From NCBI GenBank assembly GCA_014549065.1, contig JACDOX010000426.1:74878-138877 (forward strand): 64,000 bases of DNA. The letters run 5' to 3'. Positions within the stretch are counted from its first letter, which is position 1. Every line of letters begins with the position of its first letter. Origin of the DNA: Cardinalis cardinalis. Its lineage: Eukaryota; Chordata; Aves; Passeriformes; Cardinalidae. The notes beneath the pieces are model-generated. The model had not been told where the DNA came from. It saw nothing but the letters and a program-made list of their open reading frames with translations, and made no database searches. The position numbers were made by a program, and so were the translations under genes. Of this stretch, positions 1-14,684 are shown piece by piece.

Positions 1-1555
1 TTCTGGCATCAGCTGACAGGCAGAACATATCTCCTCCACCACAGGGACGCCTGTGGGGTAAGAATTGCAGTCTGTGTGCAGATCCTTGGGCTCAGGCTAG
101 GTTTTTCAGTGATTAGAGCTTGTTAGTATATTGCTTTGAATAGATTTTTTTTCAGCCAGATACTATCACCTTCAATCTTCAAACCTTAACCTTAACAGTT
201 TTCTGTTATATTAATAAGGAGTGTTCCATAAATTGTTATGTGTGAATACTTCAAGGGGGCTACCAGTTGCCAGCAGTAGATAACATAGTTGACTGTGGAG
301 ACCTGAGAGGGGGTGTCTCTTACCCTGAATCTTTCCTGAGGCACCACAAACCAATTAAAGGTGTGGAGACTTGGGAGGAGATCCTTCTGTCTCCATGTAA
401 CCCTGAACTGTGCTCCAACCCACCAGACTTTTTAATGAAGGGCCCCCAAAACTGGACTCTAACAGATTTGGTTGTGCACAAGGGTCTCAGCTGACCCAAG
501 GCACTGACAGACTAATCAAACACAAAGGGTTTGAGAAAATCTCCTCTTTCACATGACAAGATCTTTGAATTTACATGACACAGTTCATGTAAACATTGTA
601 GTAACTTCCCAGAAAACAAAATAATAGCCAAGATTTAAATAGTGAACATAGTGAATTGGAACAAAAAAGATTGCTAAGAAGAGCTCATTCTTTAGAAATA
701 GCCAAAATATGTAGCTCACATATTACTGTTTTCTTCAAAGGTAGGCATAATAATTCAGTTTTGAGCTACGTCTTTATTGACTCACTTAGCTAGACTGACA
801 AATGTCTTCAATACTTTAAAGTACATTGATGATTTTCTGATATAAACTAAAGAACCCCTTATTTTCTTGTAATTTATACATCACTGATATGCATCATCCG
901 CTCCCCCTCTCTTGTAAGATGATGCAGTTCAGTTATTGCAAAATCTACTTATGTGACACCTAATAAGTTAGGTGACTACTAACTTAAAACTGTGTGAAGA
1001 AAGATATGTTAGAACTGTTTCCTCTTACTGTGCATTTTAGTTTAGTATGAAAAGAAAGAACACACTTTCATTGTCCAGAAAGCAGATTAAATTCTCATTA
1101 ATTCCTCCTCCTTATATTTTAAGCTAAGTTAAACATTTCACCTGACCTAAATCCTGAAATTCAAACCCAATGAAATTATCAAGAGCGAATTTTTAATGAT
1201 TGTGACAAGCCCCTTGCATGCACCAAACAGAGCTGGAAAAATGCAGGATCTAAACTAACTTACAAGGAAGGCGGATTTCCACTACAAATAATGTTTGTCT
1301 TAACGACTGATGTCAATCTTGCTTTATGGTTCCAACAGAGTCAAATGGCTCAAACCCCCCACATTGTGATTTTATAATTTGTTATTGTAAGAAACTACTT
1401 ATTAATGATTTTAAGGGAAAAGTCTTACCTCTAAAGTAATCAGCAAGCCAAGATAAGTCCTCTCCTTCCAGAAATGCTTAAGTGTTGCAAAGGTGGAACA
1501 CCAGGTGCTTCTATTGTAATAAAATAGAAATATCCATCTTCAACAAGATAGCTTA

Positions 1556-1985
1556 TTGAGTTCTTACAGAGCTGTTCTTGGAACCAACATAATTTAACAT
1601 TTTCATTAGTGATTTTGCCACAGAGAGCCAGAGGATGTTAACTAAATATGATGGTGCCCTAAAACAAGAAGACATATTTAATGTAAAGAGGATAAAGAAG
1701 AATTTACAACTTGCAAACAGAATCAGGATAAAATTTGGCAAAAATATGTGCTCTGGAACTAAGAGCATGAATTTCTGTCTTGAGCTTGGAACTAGCAAAT
1801 TAAAGGCAGAAGAGGAGAAAAATCTTTGGATATTAATTGATCACAGGATAACTAAACCACTCTATTACAGCTGTGGAATAATCTGAATGGAGTCCATTCT
1901 ATTTCAACCAAGATATTTGGGACAGAAATAAATAAGTATTGGTGTGATTGTATTAGTTGGACTAATGTACTTCGCAGTGTGTCAG
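1556..1985 (+). mobile_element. Ancient CR1/L3-like LINE remnant
   Basis: Weak but ordered similarity to CR1-type LINEs: TTTAACATTTTCATTAGTGA, then GAAAAATCTTTGGATATTAA ending in a Asp-His-Arg-like block, then a decayed tail. An 83-codon open stretch (1635-1886) lies in it by chance or as a relic. It is far more diverged than the other copies; no 3' terminal repeat is visible. Confidence 0.45.
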
Positions 1986-4900
1986 CAGAAATTTTGTGTT
2001 AGAGCAAGATAATTTCAAATGAAAAAAAAAAAGCCACCATAAAACCAGATATATCTGTCTTATGACACAGACTGGAAGACATTACATTAAGGCTACTAAA
2101 ATAAAGCCTGAGAAGCAATATAGTTACTTTCTATAAATACATTATGAGCTCATAGGAACATATGAGAACGATTTAAGCTAAATGACTATATATGTGCACA
2201 TACATACAGCAAATAGACATAAACTGGAGGGAAATGAGCCATCAAAGAAAAAGAGTTCTTAAATATCCTCCCAGTAAATCACTGCAGGCCAAGGACCGAT
2301 AGAACTCAGAAATTAGGTTTGAGCAAGTCGTGGAAGTAATTGTGTGCAATGGCTGACCTTCAGAACATGATGCTGCTTTCTGTGAGCAAAAGGGCTCAGG
2401 GATGGACATCAGGGCGAAGTGTTTGCTGACCTCATTTGGATGAGTAGAGAAAAGCCCAGAAACTAACCAGCACAATTCAAAAACTCTGGAAGACTCACGG
2501 TGTGTGCTCATCAGGGAAGCAGCTGTCCCAGGGCACATGGAAAAACCAGTGGGGAGCAGGGGATGAATGGCAATGGTTAAAATTGCTGAAGTCTACGATA
2601 CTGCTGGGTGGGAAAGGGTATCTGAAAGTTGTGCCCTTTTTATCTTCCAGCTGCTTGACTTGGAGACCTGGACTTAATCTTGAAAATTCATNCACTTAAA
2701 AAAACAACTCTAAGATTTCTTGCACTGAGCACTTCAAAATACTGTGTAAGTTAGGTTCTCAGACCTCAGCTGGCTTCAGTCTTCAACTGAAAACAGTCAG
2801 CATCTTCTATAAAAAACCTTCACATAAATGTTTCATTTCCAGTTGAACAAACATTTCATTTAAGGATGCCACACTAAAGATTCACACTATTTTCAGCATT
2901 TCCCTAGTAAAACACTATCTGTATTCCTTAAGCGTACTTTGTTTCTTGGCCAACTTTTCAGGAAAACCTCAGCATCAGCATACATTATCACAACTGAAGT
3001 AACTATACCACATATATACAATGTCTAATTTAACTGATGCCAGTTCTTGCTTTCAGTATTAGTATAGGAAGGTAAGTCACTTCTTCTCAGAAAAATTCTG
3101 TTGTAGGTGGGGTTTTTTGGTTTTTAAATATAGAGAAATACTGAAGAAATCTGTTTCTCTGCTGCCTTCTGAAAGACTATGCCATGCCTTATATATACAT
3201 ACCTATTTCCAACTTTTTTTTCCCCTTGCATATTCATTATCCACTCAAAATGGGCATTACTGTAGTTCTTTCCAAACTTTAGGTCAAAATTTATTTGGTA
3301 CATCCATTATGGTGGTTAGCAAAACCTCTTAATTGAAATGTCATGTAGACAAGTAAACAGTTATATTTTTATTTGTGGAGGGCAGCTTAGCTAGAAAATG
3401 GCCAAAAAGAAAACACCTGCTCCACTTTATTTTACAGTGAAAGAAATAATTTTTCAGAGAACGTGTTGTTTTTTTGAAAGGTGGATGGATACCTGTGAGA
3501 GACTTTGTGTTTGCAGTGCAGCTGGAGTGGAGTCCAGGGCTGGTCGTGGTCTGCATCCACCTAATCCAAGGCACAGCCAGAGCCACAGATTCTGTGCGCA
3601 TAGTGACGCCAGCACTGGGGGAAAGCTTTTGAAAGGTGTGAGGAGTGTGATTACAAAGATATCACAGAAGATGTTTTATTTATTTAGAAGATGCTGCAGC
3701 TGAGTAGCTGGCTGTGAATCCCTTGCTGGGTGCCAGGTCCCAGAGCAGAAAGGGCTTGCAGGGACAGCTTGTGGGGCTCACATGGGGAGGGCACACAATG
3801 GCTATCAAAATAATTAAATTGACACACAAAAAGTGCTGCCTGGGAAAGAAGGAAGTGACAAGGGAAGCTTTGAGAAGAGAAGCAGCAGTGAGCAGCATCA
3901 CCACTGGTGGCAAGAGGTGAGACCCTGAAGGAATGCCTGAATGACACACATGTATTCTTTGTCGCGCCTGCATGCCGAGGGCAGGGGGAGATGGCTTGAC
4001 CTAGAAGGAGGCACACAGATGGNACCTGGACAAGTTGTAAACTTCCTAAATAGCTATCTTGTAATGCAGCTAAAGCTGGCACAACTCCCATCTACAGCAG
4101 CTGCACACTGGCAGCTGACCAAGCTGTTTCAGCCTCACTGTCCATAAACAGTTCTCTGACAATATTCAAACACAAGACAGCTTCTCACTGCCCAGGTAAG
4201 TGTTTCTCTGGGTGAGCACAGACCACAGAAAGACCCTGCAAGAGTTTTGAGAAGATTTAGTAGTGCTCACTCTCTTGCCCATGTTGTCACCTGAGCAGCT
4301 TTTTCCTTGGCAATATCCTTAGACCTTTGGAAGCTGTACTCTGCTTGGGACTGAGCACGTAGGTCCAGAAAGCACTTGTGCCCTGACTATCTGCAGTGAC
4401 CAGACTATCCACAATCACCAAAAGGGATATAGCTAGAGAAGTTAAATCGAAATCTCAGAAATATAGTGATAATATATTAGGAATTTATATGTAATATAGC
4501 ATTATATGGTATTATATATTACATAAACCCATCTCAATATCAGTTCCCCAATTTCTTGCGCCTTCCAAAATAGTGGCGCTATCTAGAGTTCCTTATCTTT
4601 CCCAAGAATGATTNAACAATCCTGCATTGCTCCTTTTCTACTTGGACTTCTTCTCCTCAGGAAAAAACCCTGTCCTTGGTTAAAATTATCAAAAAAATTA
4701 CATTGTTTTGATTTGGCCATGTGTGCTAATAATTAGGAATTTGGATTCTCTTTTGATAAAGTTTGTTTGCAGCAATGAAAATGTAGGACTGCCACAATTA
4801 ACCCTTGGCTGCAAGTTACTTTCTGTAATAAAATGTGGACTGATTTTGCCTCTCTAGTGTGCTTAATTAATTGGTTGTTTGAAAAACTATGTAACTATAA

Positions 4901-6456
4901 CTAAAATTGCTTGTAAGCTTTACCAATGAATCCAACTGGCTGAATTTCTTTGGTTGTTCTGCTTGAACATCTAGTTAACACAGCTGGTTAGAAACTTCTC
5001 TATCTGTATTTGTGCAAATCTGGTTTTAGCTAATTTCTAGTTTGCATGATTTTAGTTGAAGCAAGGTAATCTATGGTGTCTAGACATTCTTTCCCACATA
5101 ACTCCAGTGTGGATGGTTTTGACCAGCACTNTCCCAGCCCGTGTAATTTATACATCTGTAGTGTATTTTCTCTGCATGCAGGCCAAGTTCCTGTGTAGAT
5201 GGATCTCTGCTAAAGAATTTTTCCAGTCCTTGTTTGATCACTCAAGCCATGATTCTAATATCAGTTCACTTCTTACTACAAACCAACAGGAACCAATCAC
5301 AAATTCGTTAAAAACTATCCACTGAAAGTATAACAAAATCATCTTTCTTTTTATTGTTCTGGTTTTATGCTTTTGTTGGTATTTTAAATTTGCAATGAAA
5401 TCCTATTTGTCAAGCTATTTCTCAGTGCTAGAAGAAGAAATCTTTTCCATTTCTTAACTTCCTTTTGATTTCTTGCAATGGCTGTTGAAACAATTTAATT
5501 GAAACTGAATATATGGAATGTGAGATGACAGTTTGTTTCAGGCAATTCTGCACAGACAGTTTTAAATGTATTCCCCAAAACAAACAGATTTAAAAGATTC
5601 TTTTAAAATTTATTTTAAAATAAAATATGAATGATAACGCAAGTCTAAACTCTAATGTCATCTCACCGGTAGATTTTGCTGATTTTGAAGAAAAAGTATT
5701 AAACTGATGGACTCTTTAAAAAGTAACAGAACTACTACTAGTGGATTTGCTTTAGCCTGAGATTTTGTGTGCTTTGATTTCACCTTGGGCCCAGTTAAAC
5801 AGTGTGGAGAGAATGTCTGATGACCAAAATACAAAAAGAATTTTATCCAAAATATTGTTGAAAAGGACATCAGCCTTAGAGCTTGGTCTTAACATGTTCT
5901 TTAGTAGTTCATTCAGAGGGACATATTGCATTTAATTGGCTGAGCTGTGACCCTTGGAAACATGATTTAAGTCCTGTTGGTGCCTACCTTTTTAGGATCC
6001 TCCTGTAACTCCCACAGTACCAGAATCAGCAGCTCACATTGAAGCTCATTGTCATGGGCTGCAACACTTGCTGTTAATACAGCAGCAGAAACACTTTCTA
6101 CTTGATGTTTCACCCAAAAGGAAAGGAGAAAGGCAACTTACATGATGCTGAAATCATGTTCCACTTCAAGGGTAGTGACTGCTTGAATCATTAGACAAAG
6201 AGAGAGAGAGGCAATGTGTGTCTGAAGATGTATATTTACTGTGACTCCTTTCCCCATCTCCAGAGCCAAACACTGCATTCTAATCCTAATGTGCCTTGCT
6301 GCATTTTATCAANCCTTTTTGCCAAATCTGTGAAGCTCCTCTGGGGTTTGCTGAGTGGCTCAGGATGCTGAGATACAGCAGATATCTTTCCTGTGAGATT
6401 TCTGCTGTCTTTTGATAGGCTCAGGAGCTCTGAGTCCTATTAACCCTTTTGCTCAC

Positions 6457-6496
6457 TGTGTTCTACCATCCTTTCAGCCAAGGATGGTAGAACACA
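6457..6496. repeat. Perfect 17-bp inverted repeat with 6-nt loop
   Basis: Arms 6457-6473 and 6480-6496 are exact reverse complements (TGTTCTACCATCCTT and its complement at the core), separated by TCAGCC. Confidence 0.97.
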
Positions 6497-7791
6497 TCCT
6501 TGGAAGGACCACACACAAACATGTGTTTGATTTGTCTCAAATGTTCTGTTTGAACAGGAAAGGTGTGATTGGAAAAGAGGGTCCCAGGGAGAGGGGCAGA
6601 CCTGTTCTGAATCAACATCCTGCTCCACCCTGGGACTCCTGCTCAGTCCACTGTCCCTCTATTTGCATCCTGGAGAAAGGTTCAAAGGGGCTGCCTGCAC
6701 ACAGGCAAACAAAACAGCAGGAAAAATCTAGTTTGCATCAGAGGTATACACCAAGGTAACTGTAAAAGGAAGTGGATCAGGCCCCCTTGTGCTCTTTTTC
6801 TTCCCTTTGACTCTTACCCTAGCTCTGGACCATCCATGTGGCAGGACCAATGTAGTATCTAAGGACTGGTGATATTTCTTCTCTTTCTCTCTCTTCTGTC
6901 TTTATTTCTGTCCTTTCTTGCTTTGCCTGTGGAAAGAACAGCTATCATATCTTACCCCAGACTCCATCCTGAAGTTCGTTGCTAGAGTGAGGAGCTTGTG
7001 GAAGTGTGTTGGGTTTGTTCCAGTACCTTTGAAAAGCAGTGTTGTGGCTTATGCCAGCACCTCTGAGAAGCGCTGTAGTGTGGCCTCTTAGCCAGCAACT
7101 TTGAATTGTGGGATTTGAGAGCTTATTAAAGTGTAATGTAAAAAGTAAGGGTGTATTAGCCACTGCTTTTAAGAAGTGTTAAAACTTAAGGGGTTGATAA
7201 CCAATGCCTTATGTGTCTAAATAGTGGTCTGGTTGCTAAATCTAAGGCAGCTATATAATAGGAGCACCAGAGTTCTTTGACACATAATATCTGTTCAGCA
7301 TGAGGAGGACCTAGAACGAACATCATGCCCCATTCCAGTGGGTCATGACAGCCTTCAAAGCAGCCCTTCTGCAGCATGTGAGCCTTCATTAAGCTCTCAA
7401 ACAGCTATTTCCTATTTCATGATCTTCCTGACACCAGTATCAGCAGCATTGAGTGGTCCTGGAACAGGCTTTTCCAGGAAAACAGGATTAGTTTCATTAG
7501 CCATCCTTATTCGAGCTTCAGGGTGGCATGTGGAAAATCCATGTCACTAAAAAGGCTACAGAGCTGCTGCCATGGTTTAAAGAACTTCTTCCTTATGGAT
7601 ATTTCTTTTCCAACTTATTGTACTGCTGGTGCAGTTTTCCAACCTTACAAAGCCTAGGTACCAATTATCTCTTCTTAAAATCCGCTTTTTAAGACACACA
7701 TTTTGCTCTTGGGATTCAGAAAGAGTCACCTGCATCTTGATGTCTGAGAATGCTATGTACGTATATATATGTACATGTACACATACAGAGT

Positions 7792-7830
7792 TTTATATAT
7801 ATATATATATATATAAATATATATATATAA
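7792..7830. repeat. AT microsatellite
   Basis: A run of alternating TA broken once by AAA, next to a short GTACATGTACACATAC stretch. Confidence 0.95.
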
Positions 7831-10800
7831 AATGCAAAATATCATCCTGCAGCCATCCCTAAATGGAAAATATTCTGATAGCTCACAATTACTTTATTAA
7901 AAACCACAAATGATATAATTTGTATTTATAGTCACAAACATATTGCTTCACAGCAGAATTACAAGCCATATTTTTCATTATATGACACATGAAGGATGAG
8001 CCATATGTCTGCAAAACAAGGCATGTAAGTTGCTATGCAGAAGCAGAATCTTTGCTTTTAAATATAACTCAGAACTCTTGTGTACTTAGTCATTCCTAGC
8101 CTTTCCTACTTGGAAGCAAAACACCCCACTTGTGGCTGGGGTCAGATTCAGCCACAGCTCAAGATAACATAACTCACATTAGTTCACTGTGGTTGCATTA
8201 GTGTGGAAACTTTTTGAAATCTCAAGACAAACGCTTGTAGTATAAATTATTTCAAGTGATAAACCCCACCGTATTGCTGTGTGGCATGCAGGAACAGAGC
8301 TCTTCCTCTGCTACAGCCACCCACCCTCCAGCAACTCCTCCCTTGCTAGAGAGATCCATGAAATTTCCCCATTCGACTGAAAGTTTATCCCTCTTGGCAA
8401 GCCATAAAAACTTCCTCCTCTGGGGCAGTGAAGGTAGTTTGAAACAAGAGGACCCTTTCTTTTCCCTTGTTTCAATGATCATATATTCCNTTGGCACAAA
8501 AGGAAAGCAGTCTCCCTGTGGCCCCACAGCTTGTCCCACAAGCTGAACTCAGAGACAGAGGGAGATTTCTTCCATCTTGGTGCAGCATCAGCTAAACACA
8601 AGGGCTGCACTAGTAGCAAATTTCTCTTTTCCACAGATCCTCTTTTACTGTTAAGTCCTCAGTGGGGTCTTACCAAGGTACCATTCTGGACTTAATAGTT
8701 TTTTGATAGAAAAGATAAAAATTGCATTTACAGAGACAACAGATATTCATATAAACACAGACTTCCAGATATCTTTGGATGTCATAGAAAATGGAATTCC
8801 TTCCTTTCTTGACCTGCCTCCAAACATGAAAATAGTTTCCAGAAATAAGGAAGTTTTGGTTATTCTACAAACTTGTAAGATACAACCACCAAAGTAAAAT
8901 GAACAAAGACTCTACTTCAGAAAATGTGAGATCATATTTTTGTGTGTGGCCCACAGAGCCTTGAACTTGTGTTAACCTTTAGAAAGGATTTTTCACTCAT
9001 GCCAATGGAACAGCCTCAGAGCCTGGATGCACAGAAATCTCAATGCCCATTGCAAGTGTACTTTCTATCAAAATTAGTTTCACTAGGGAATTCTTGTTCT
9101 CAAACAAGTTAATTGCACGCAAACTGTGAAAACTTGCTCAAGATAAAACTGAGTCTCAAGCACCAAAGTGGTTAAACTGCACTGAGAGTGCCAGTGCTCC
9201 AATCAGCCAGAAGTAAAAGGGATGAGGCTTTAATCCTAGTCTCAACCTGTCGTCCTTCAGTGGACAGACCGGTGCCAGAAGAGGCAGGAGCATCTGTAGA
9301 AAACAGTGACAGCTTCAGAGCTGTCACACAAGTGAGGTCAGCCCTGGCCTCAGGACAAGACTGTCCCCTCTCAAGCCCTTTCCAAGGAGGGGGGAGAACC
9401 ACTCCTTCTCAACAGCCCACCTCCTCAAATCTGTCCCTCCTTTCTCTCAAGATAGGAGGACACCAAAAGCCAGAATCACTGGGGTACTTCTGTTGTATTC
9501 CATACAATAATGTAGGGGGGATGCCACCTGATGTTAGAAAAAGCTGTATCATATTAAGCCTCATTGCAAGCTACTAGCCATCCATCAGGATGGTACAGCT
9601 TCACAGCAGATCAAAGCATACTAGCGGCTTTGCAATTTAAGCCTCAGGTTTATAATAGCCTTATCACAGGCTGAAATCCCAGGAGTGTCAATTCTTCCTC
9701 CTGGAAAGAGAAGATTAGTATTTTGCAGGTGGTTTTCATGCTCATTTCAAAGAGGACATAGGTTTAAAAATAAAAGGTGTCTTTATGTGTGTGATTCCAA
9801 AGTACTTTCTTTAAAAGTGAAGAAGATTGGTTTTATTTTCATCTTCTACTTGCTTTGAAAGCTGAGATGAACAAACAATTGGGAAACCTAAAGCAATCCC
9901 CCAAATTCCATATGCATGTACATGTTTACACACATGTATGTGCATGCATGACATTGTATTAACACTCCTTAAGAATAAGTAATTGTTCCTTAAATTGAGT
10001 AGAATAGGCNAGACTTCAATACAATACTTCCAGGCTTCAAACAATACCTCAAGGCTTCAATACTCTTGCAGATTAGACAGCAATTGGTTGAGGAGCAAGC
10101 CTCCAAGAGTACAGAAGGCCTTGCAGATACTGCATGACCCGTGTCATTCAGACTCTACATGCTTCTCCCTGAGTACCAGTTACTCTCCATGTTCCTTTCC
10201 CATTAATGGATCCCCTGACAAGGTCCCAGCCACAGCTCTTGGATATGTCAAAGCAGAAGTGGGAGACGTCAGAAAGTCTGAGCTCAGTTTGTAGGGGCTT
10301 ATCCATCTGGCAGTCAGCCTCATCCTAATAGTAAATCGTCTCACATTTGGCCAGCAACCTCAGGGGCAAGATGCCAAAGCACAGAGGATATTTCCCCAGC
10401 AGCAGATAAGCTGATGGCTGCTCATAGTCCTTCCACTGCCAGCTCTTCAGTTGCTTCATGAGAAGAGCTCCTACAGCTGCCTTGCCCTCCTATTAGCTAG
10501 GTGGCTGACTGACACCCCATTATGTTGCAGGAGAATTGAATTCAGTTTCCTGACACAGAAGCTTTTGTCACTGAAAAGTGGAATGTGCTTATGTGTCCTC
10601 CTTTCTTTTTATCTTCAAATTTCAAGGCAAAGTTGTACCGTCTGGTCAGCCCTACAAATCCCTTTTTTTTAAATCTACCTTTCATATCTCATCTTGCAAA
10701 AACAGCACTTTGAACACTGTTGTTGAATTGTTGCTCAAATAAAGGAATTACAGAATGGAGTTCTAGTCCCCCACAAACATACAAAACGTTACTGCAACAT

Positions 10801-11140
10801 GTAAGTGAAGGAATTTCCAGTCTCTCATTTATTCTTACATATAAACTCCACTTCTTTAAGTTGCAAGTCAGAATTTAAAGGGCTGAAACTAATATCAAAT
10901 CACTGTTTTCCCTTGACACTGAAATGATATGTTATCTGTAACGCACTGAACATGTCACAACATGAAATTTTACACCACTACAGGGCTGCCACACATTATT
11001 CATTAAGGGCTGAAGTTTCTAATAACATGAGTATGTTCACTTCTATCATCTTTTCTAATGACACTAATTAGAAAATTAGTAGAAGAAAATCTGAAGGTAG
11101 TAGGGCAACTTCACAGGATAAAATTTCATATATCTTTGCA

Positions 11141-11172
11141 GTTTAAAGGCCTAATTAATTAGGCCTTTGAAC
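11141..11172. repeat. 32-bp palindrome, one mismatched pair
   Basis: The centre lies between 11156 and 11157. The inner 24 bases (11145-11168, containing AAAGGCCTAATT and its complement) are perfectly palindromic; outside them there is one mismatch (11144/11169), then three further pairs. Confidence 0.97.
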
Positions 11173-12969
11173 AAATTTCTAAGTCCATAAAAACAAAGAA
11201 CTCGAACTTCCATTTACTTTTTACAGCAACCACAGAGCATGATCAAGATCTGCTGGTGTTACTTGACTAGATTCATCCCAGCTCCCCTGTGCTGAGAGAT
11301 CCCTGAGTACGTCTCTGATGAAGGTCTCTGTGACCTCGTACAGGATGGGACACACAGCTGCTGGAAGAGATGTATTCTATAAGAATGGAACTCTGTGGGG
11401 CAAACTGAACCTCTCATCAAATACCAGCATCCTTCCACCACTCCCTGTCCAAATTGCTATGACTGCGTGGGTTAAAGTTGCTCTCTACAGGATTTGGGTA
11501 AGTTTGTTGTACACAAATATATCCTAAAGAGTAAAGATGGTGATAGTAATTAATTTCCCATTGCCTAATATACTCTTTGGGGATCACATAATAATAAAAA
11601 CACATGAAAATATTCCAAACCCTTTAAAATATTAATATTGACTTTCTACAAAATTATTCTGTTTCTCAGCCTTGGTTATTAGCCATTTTCGTGGCTTCCT
11701 GCATTGTTTCATAAAAGGTTGTGTCCCAAACTATCTCTCACTTGTCAGGAAACTCCTATTAATTAAAATAGGAAAGCAGTGAAAACTTCACAGAAAATAG
11801 CTATCTCACTACTCATGCAGGACTGCTTTAGATTACATTAGATTACAAGTTGCAAATAATTGATAAACTGTACCAGCATCACTAAACCAGTTCACCAACA
11901 CTAATCAAACAAAACTCTCATAGAAGAAAAACTGTCATGCAGAAACGAAACTCGCATGCTTCTCACAGAAGCATGTACTGTTGATAGGTGTAATTCCTGG
12001 AAGAGATGCAGAAAAAAATCATTAATGTGTCAGGTATCTACAAATAGCTCCATTCAACAGCAGAGAAGAGTGTTGGACTCTGATTCCAGGTTCCAGAACA
12101 AGAAACAAATAAAAAAGTGCTGGTTTCACTTAAAATATAGAGACTTCATTACATTCCACTACCTCAGTACATTTATAATTATTATAGGGATTATAGATAG
12201 GATTCCCAGGATAATTCAAATTTCCATACAAATTTGCATTCAAGGATTTTGAGCATGACAGACCTCAACAACAGTTACCACACTGTAGTCACTTTTACAC
12301 ATTGTTTACTAATCTTTCTATTTATGATTGCTATTGCAGGGGTCAGCCAGACCCAGACCATATGAGTGCTGTCCAAGAGCAGGCCAAAAAATGTCCCCTG
12401 CCCAGAAGGCCATGCTACCAGCAGATCTATCTGAAAAAGACAAGAGAGGCAAGAGCTCAGCCACCATCCTGCAAGGGAAAAGCAATTTGCTTAAAGCTCA
12501 GAGCACACTGTGGATCTCCTCCCTCTGCCTTGAGCTATAGAATTACATTTTCTGTGGTAACAGAATGAACTCTGACAGCCTAAATCTGAATAACCCTGGC
12601 CCCAAGAATCACTTACGTAATTGAGAAAAATTGAGAGTACAGCATCATGGGTTTTTTGGTTTTTTTTTCATGAGCTGTTTTGTGGTTAAGCAAAATGTTT
12701 GCCCCGCTCCAGCAGTAAAGAGCACACAGGAGTTGCTGCCATGACATCTCGTCTAGGCAGCTGAGATGCTTTGGGAAAACACCTGTGATGCAAGTACATG
12801 TTGTGCTTGTGAGCTTTGCCAAAGTAAACCTTTAATCCATGTGAACACTGCACTGCTCAGTCCTTTCTTCCTTCCCATTTTTTATTACCAGATCCCTTTC
12901 CTGCAAACTATAGAATAAAAAGTAAAAAGATGCACTTAACCTCAGTGAGCCCTATAGGCAGGACTTGCT

Positions 12970-13002
12970 AAAAAAAAAAAAAAAAAAGAAGGAAAAAAAA
13001 AA
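12970..13002 (+). repeat. Poly-A tract
   Basis: A18 followed after a few bases by A10. An AATAAA lies about 60 bases upstream, but no recognisable transcript-like sequence precedes it, and bird CR1 machinery rarely makes poly-A retrocopies. Confidence 0.95.
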
Positions 13003-14162
13003 GAGGACTAAACATCCTGTTATTCTTCTGCTGGTTAGCAAAAATGGAAACAGCTTGAGCACAGGCTGATGGCAATGAGCCAGGACTGTGATATTCTGCA
13101 ACTGGAAACGCTCACTTCTGATGTTCTGAACTTTAATAAGTCTCATTACTGCTGTGTGGTGGCAGCTTCTTGGGCAACTGCTGGGCTTTACAGAGAACAT
13201 TCCTCCTCTTGTCTGAGGCTTTCATGGGAAAAAAGTGCTTTTAAGTGAAGGCTTCAAAAGACAAAGGACTGTCCTTTCCCTACCATAGAAGACTCTAAGG
13301 ATGGTAAAACTAAAAATAATAAAAATGAGCATGCTCTGTTTTCAGGGACTACAGTACCACTCTGTACAACACTGATATGAGCAGGTGATGATGCCCAATT
13401 TTGCCAACTCTTTGGAACTAATGTGCCATAAAACAGCATCTTAAACTCTTCTGCATGCCAAACAAACACTTACATCCAAACATAACTGCTACAACCCCAA
13501 AAAATGGAAGTCAAGAGCTGGCTTGGTTATTTATATTTATACTTAAGGTAATGACAAAACCCAGAAAAGGACAGAAGGTCTTGAGATCAGAATCCAGTCA
13601 TATTAAGCTGGCAGGAAAATAAGAAGTTTAAATTTACACATTAGTAAAGAAGCAGTTGACACAGGTAGGGAGCCTAGCAAGAAGGGAGATGTAATTTGTG
13701 GTAATTTTTAACAGTTTGAAGCAAAGAAGAAAAAAATTATCAGTAGGGAGGCAAATACTATCTACATAAAAGTATCAGTATCAGAGATTTTAAGAAGAAA
13801 TGTGAATGTGAGAGTAAGCATGAAGAAGTGGAGAGTAATAGANGTTTTCAGTTAGTCTTCAAAAAATCCTGGTTTGCTTTTTCTGTTGCCTTTGTTCCAA
13901 GTAAAAGGGGGCTGGGAGCAAATTGATACATATATGTTCTGGGGACATTTCCTCTCTCATTAACAATGCTTTTTGTTATAAGGACAGTTTCATGTAAGGC
14001 TCAAGACTGGAAACTTTCATCCTAAAAGAAATTTGGTTCCAGCTTCAAGATTCTCAGTTTCTTTGTAAATAATAAAACATTAACATAAATTTACTTGGCA
14101 CCTCTTATTTGTGAAGAGAGCTCTACCAAATAAAAAAGGGACAATATAAGGGCTTCTGAGTA

Positions 14163-14186
14163 TAATAAATAAATAAATAAATAAAC
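14163..14186 (+). repeat. AAAT microsatellite
   Basis: About five units of AAAT. Confidence 0.95.
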
Positions 14187-14617
14187 ACTTTTTCATATTT
14201 TTGTAAAGGGGATCCACAGGATTCTGTCATGGTTGTACCCATTGCATTTTAGTGATGATGTAGGTCTAGAAGCTTTTGCTCTGGCCACCTCAGTCTGCTC
14301 ATCTGTTGCACCATATTACTTGCTAATGCAGACACAGCATATTTTATATTAACCTCAGACTTTAGAAAAAAAACCAACATATAGATCTGAAAAATTATCA
14401 AATTATCCCAACCAAGTTTTAGACTAAACTGGAGTCTGCAACTTTTTTATCAAACAGTGAGTGTCTCAAAAGATGTGCTGCTATTTGCATTTTGATTACC
14501 ACAGGACCCAATTCAAAGCTCATTAAATCACCAAAGGAATTCATCCACTGGTCTGCAGTGTCCTTCCTTTCAGCTCATAATTATTTGTATGCTTGGGTAG
14601 GAAGGACCTAACCAACA

Positions 14618-14684
14618 TTTTTTTGTTTGTCTGTTTGTTTTGGTTTTTGGGTTTTATTGTTTGTTTGTTTTTGTTTGTTTGTTT
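14618..14684 (+). repeat. TTTG-rich simple repeat
   Basis: Imperfect GTTT units interrupted by TGG-rich bases. Confidence 0.9.

Noticed and set aside
267..494. 75-codon frame with a retroviral or domain feel
   Set aside because: No motif could be identified and no flanking LTR or coding context is visible.
12900..13002. Processed pseudogene tail (AATAAA followed by poly-A)
   Set aside because: No recognisable coding or UTR sequence precedes it and no target-site duplication is visible; such retrocopies are rare in birds.
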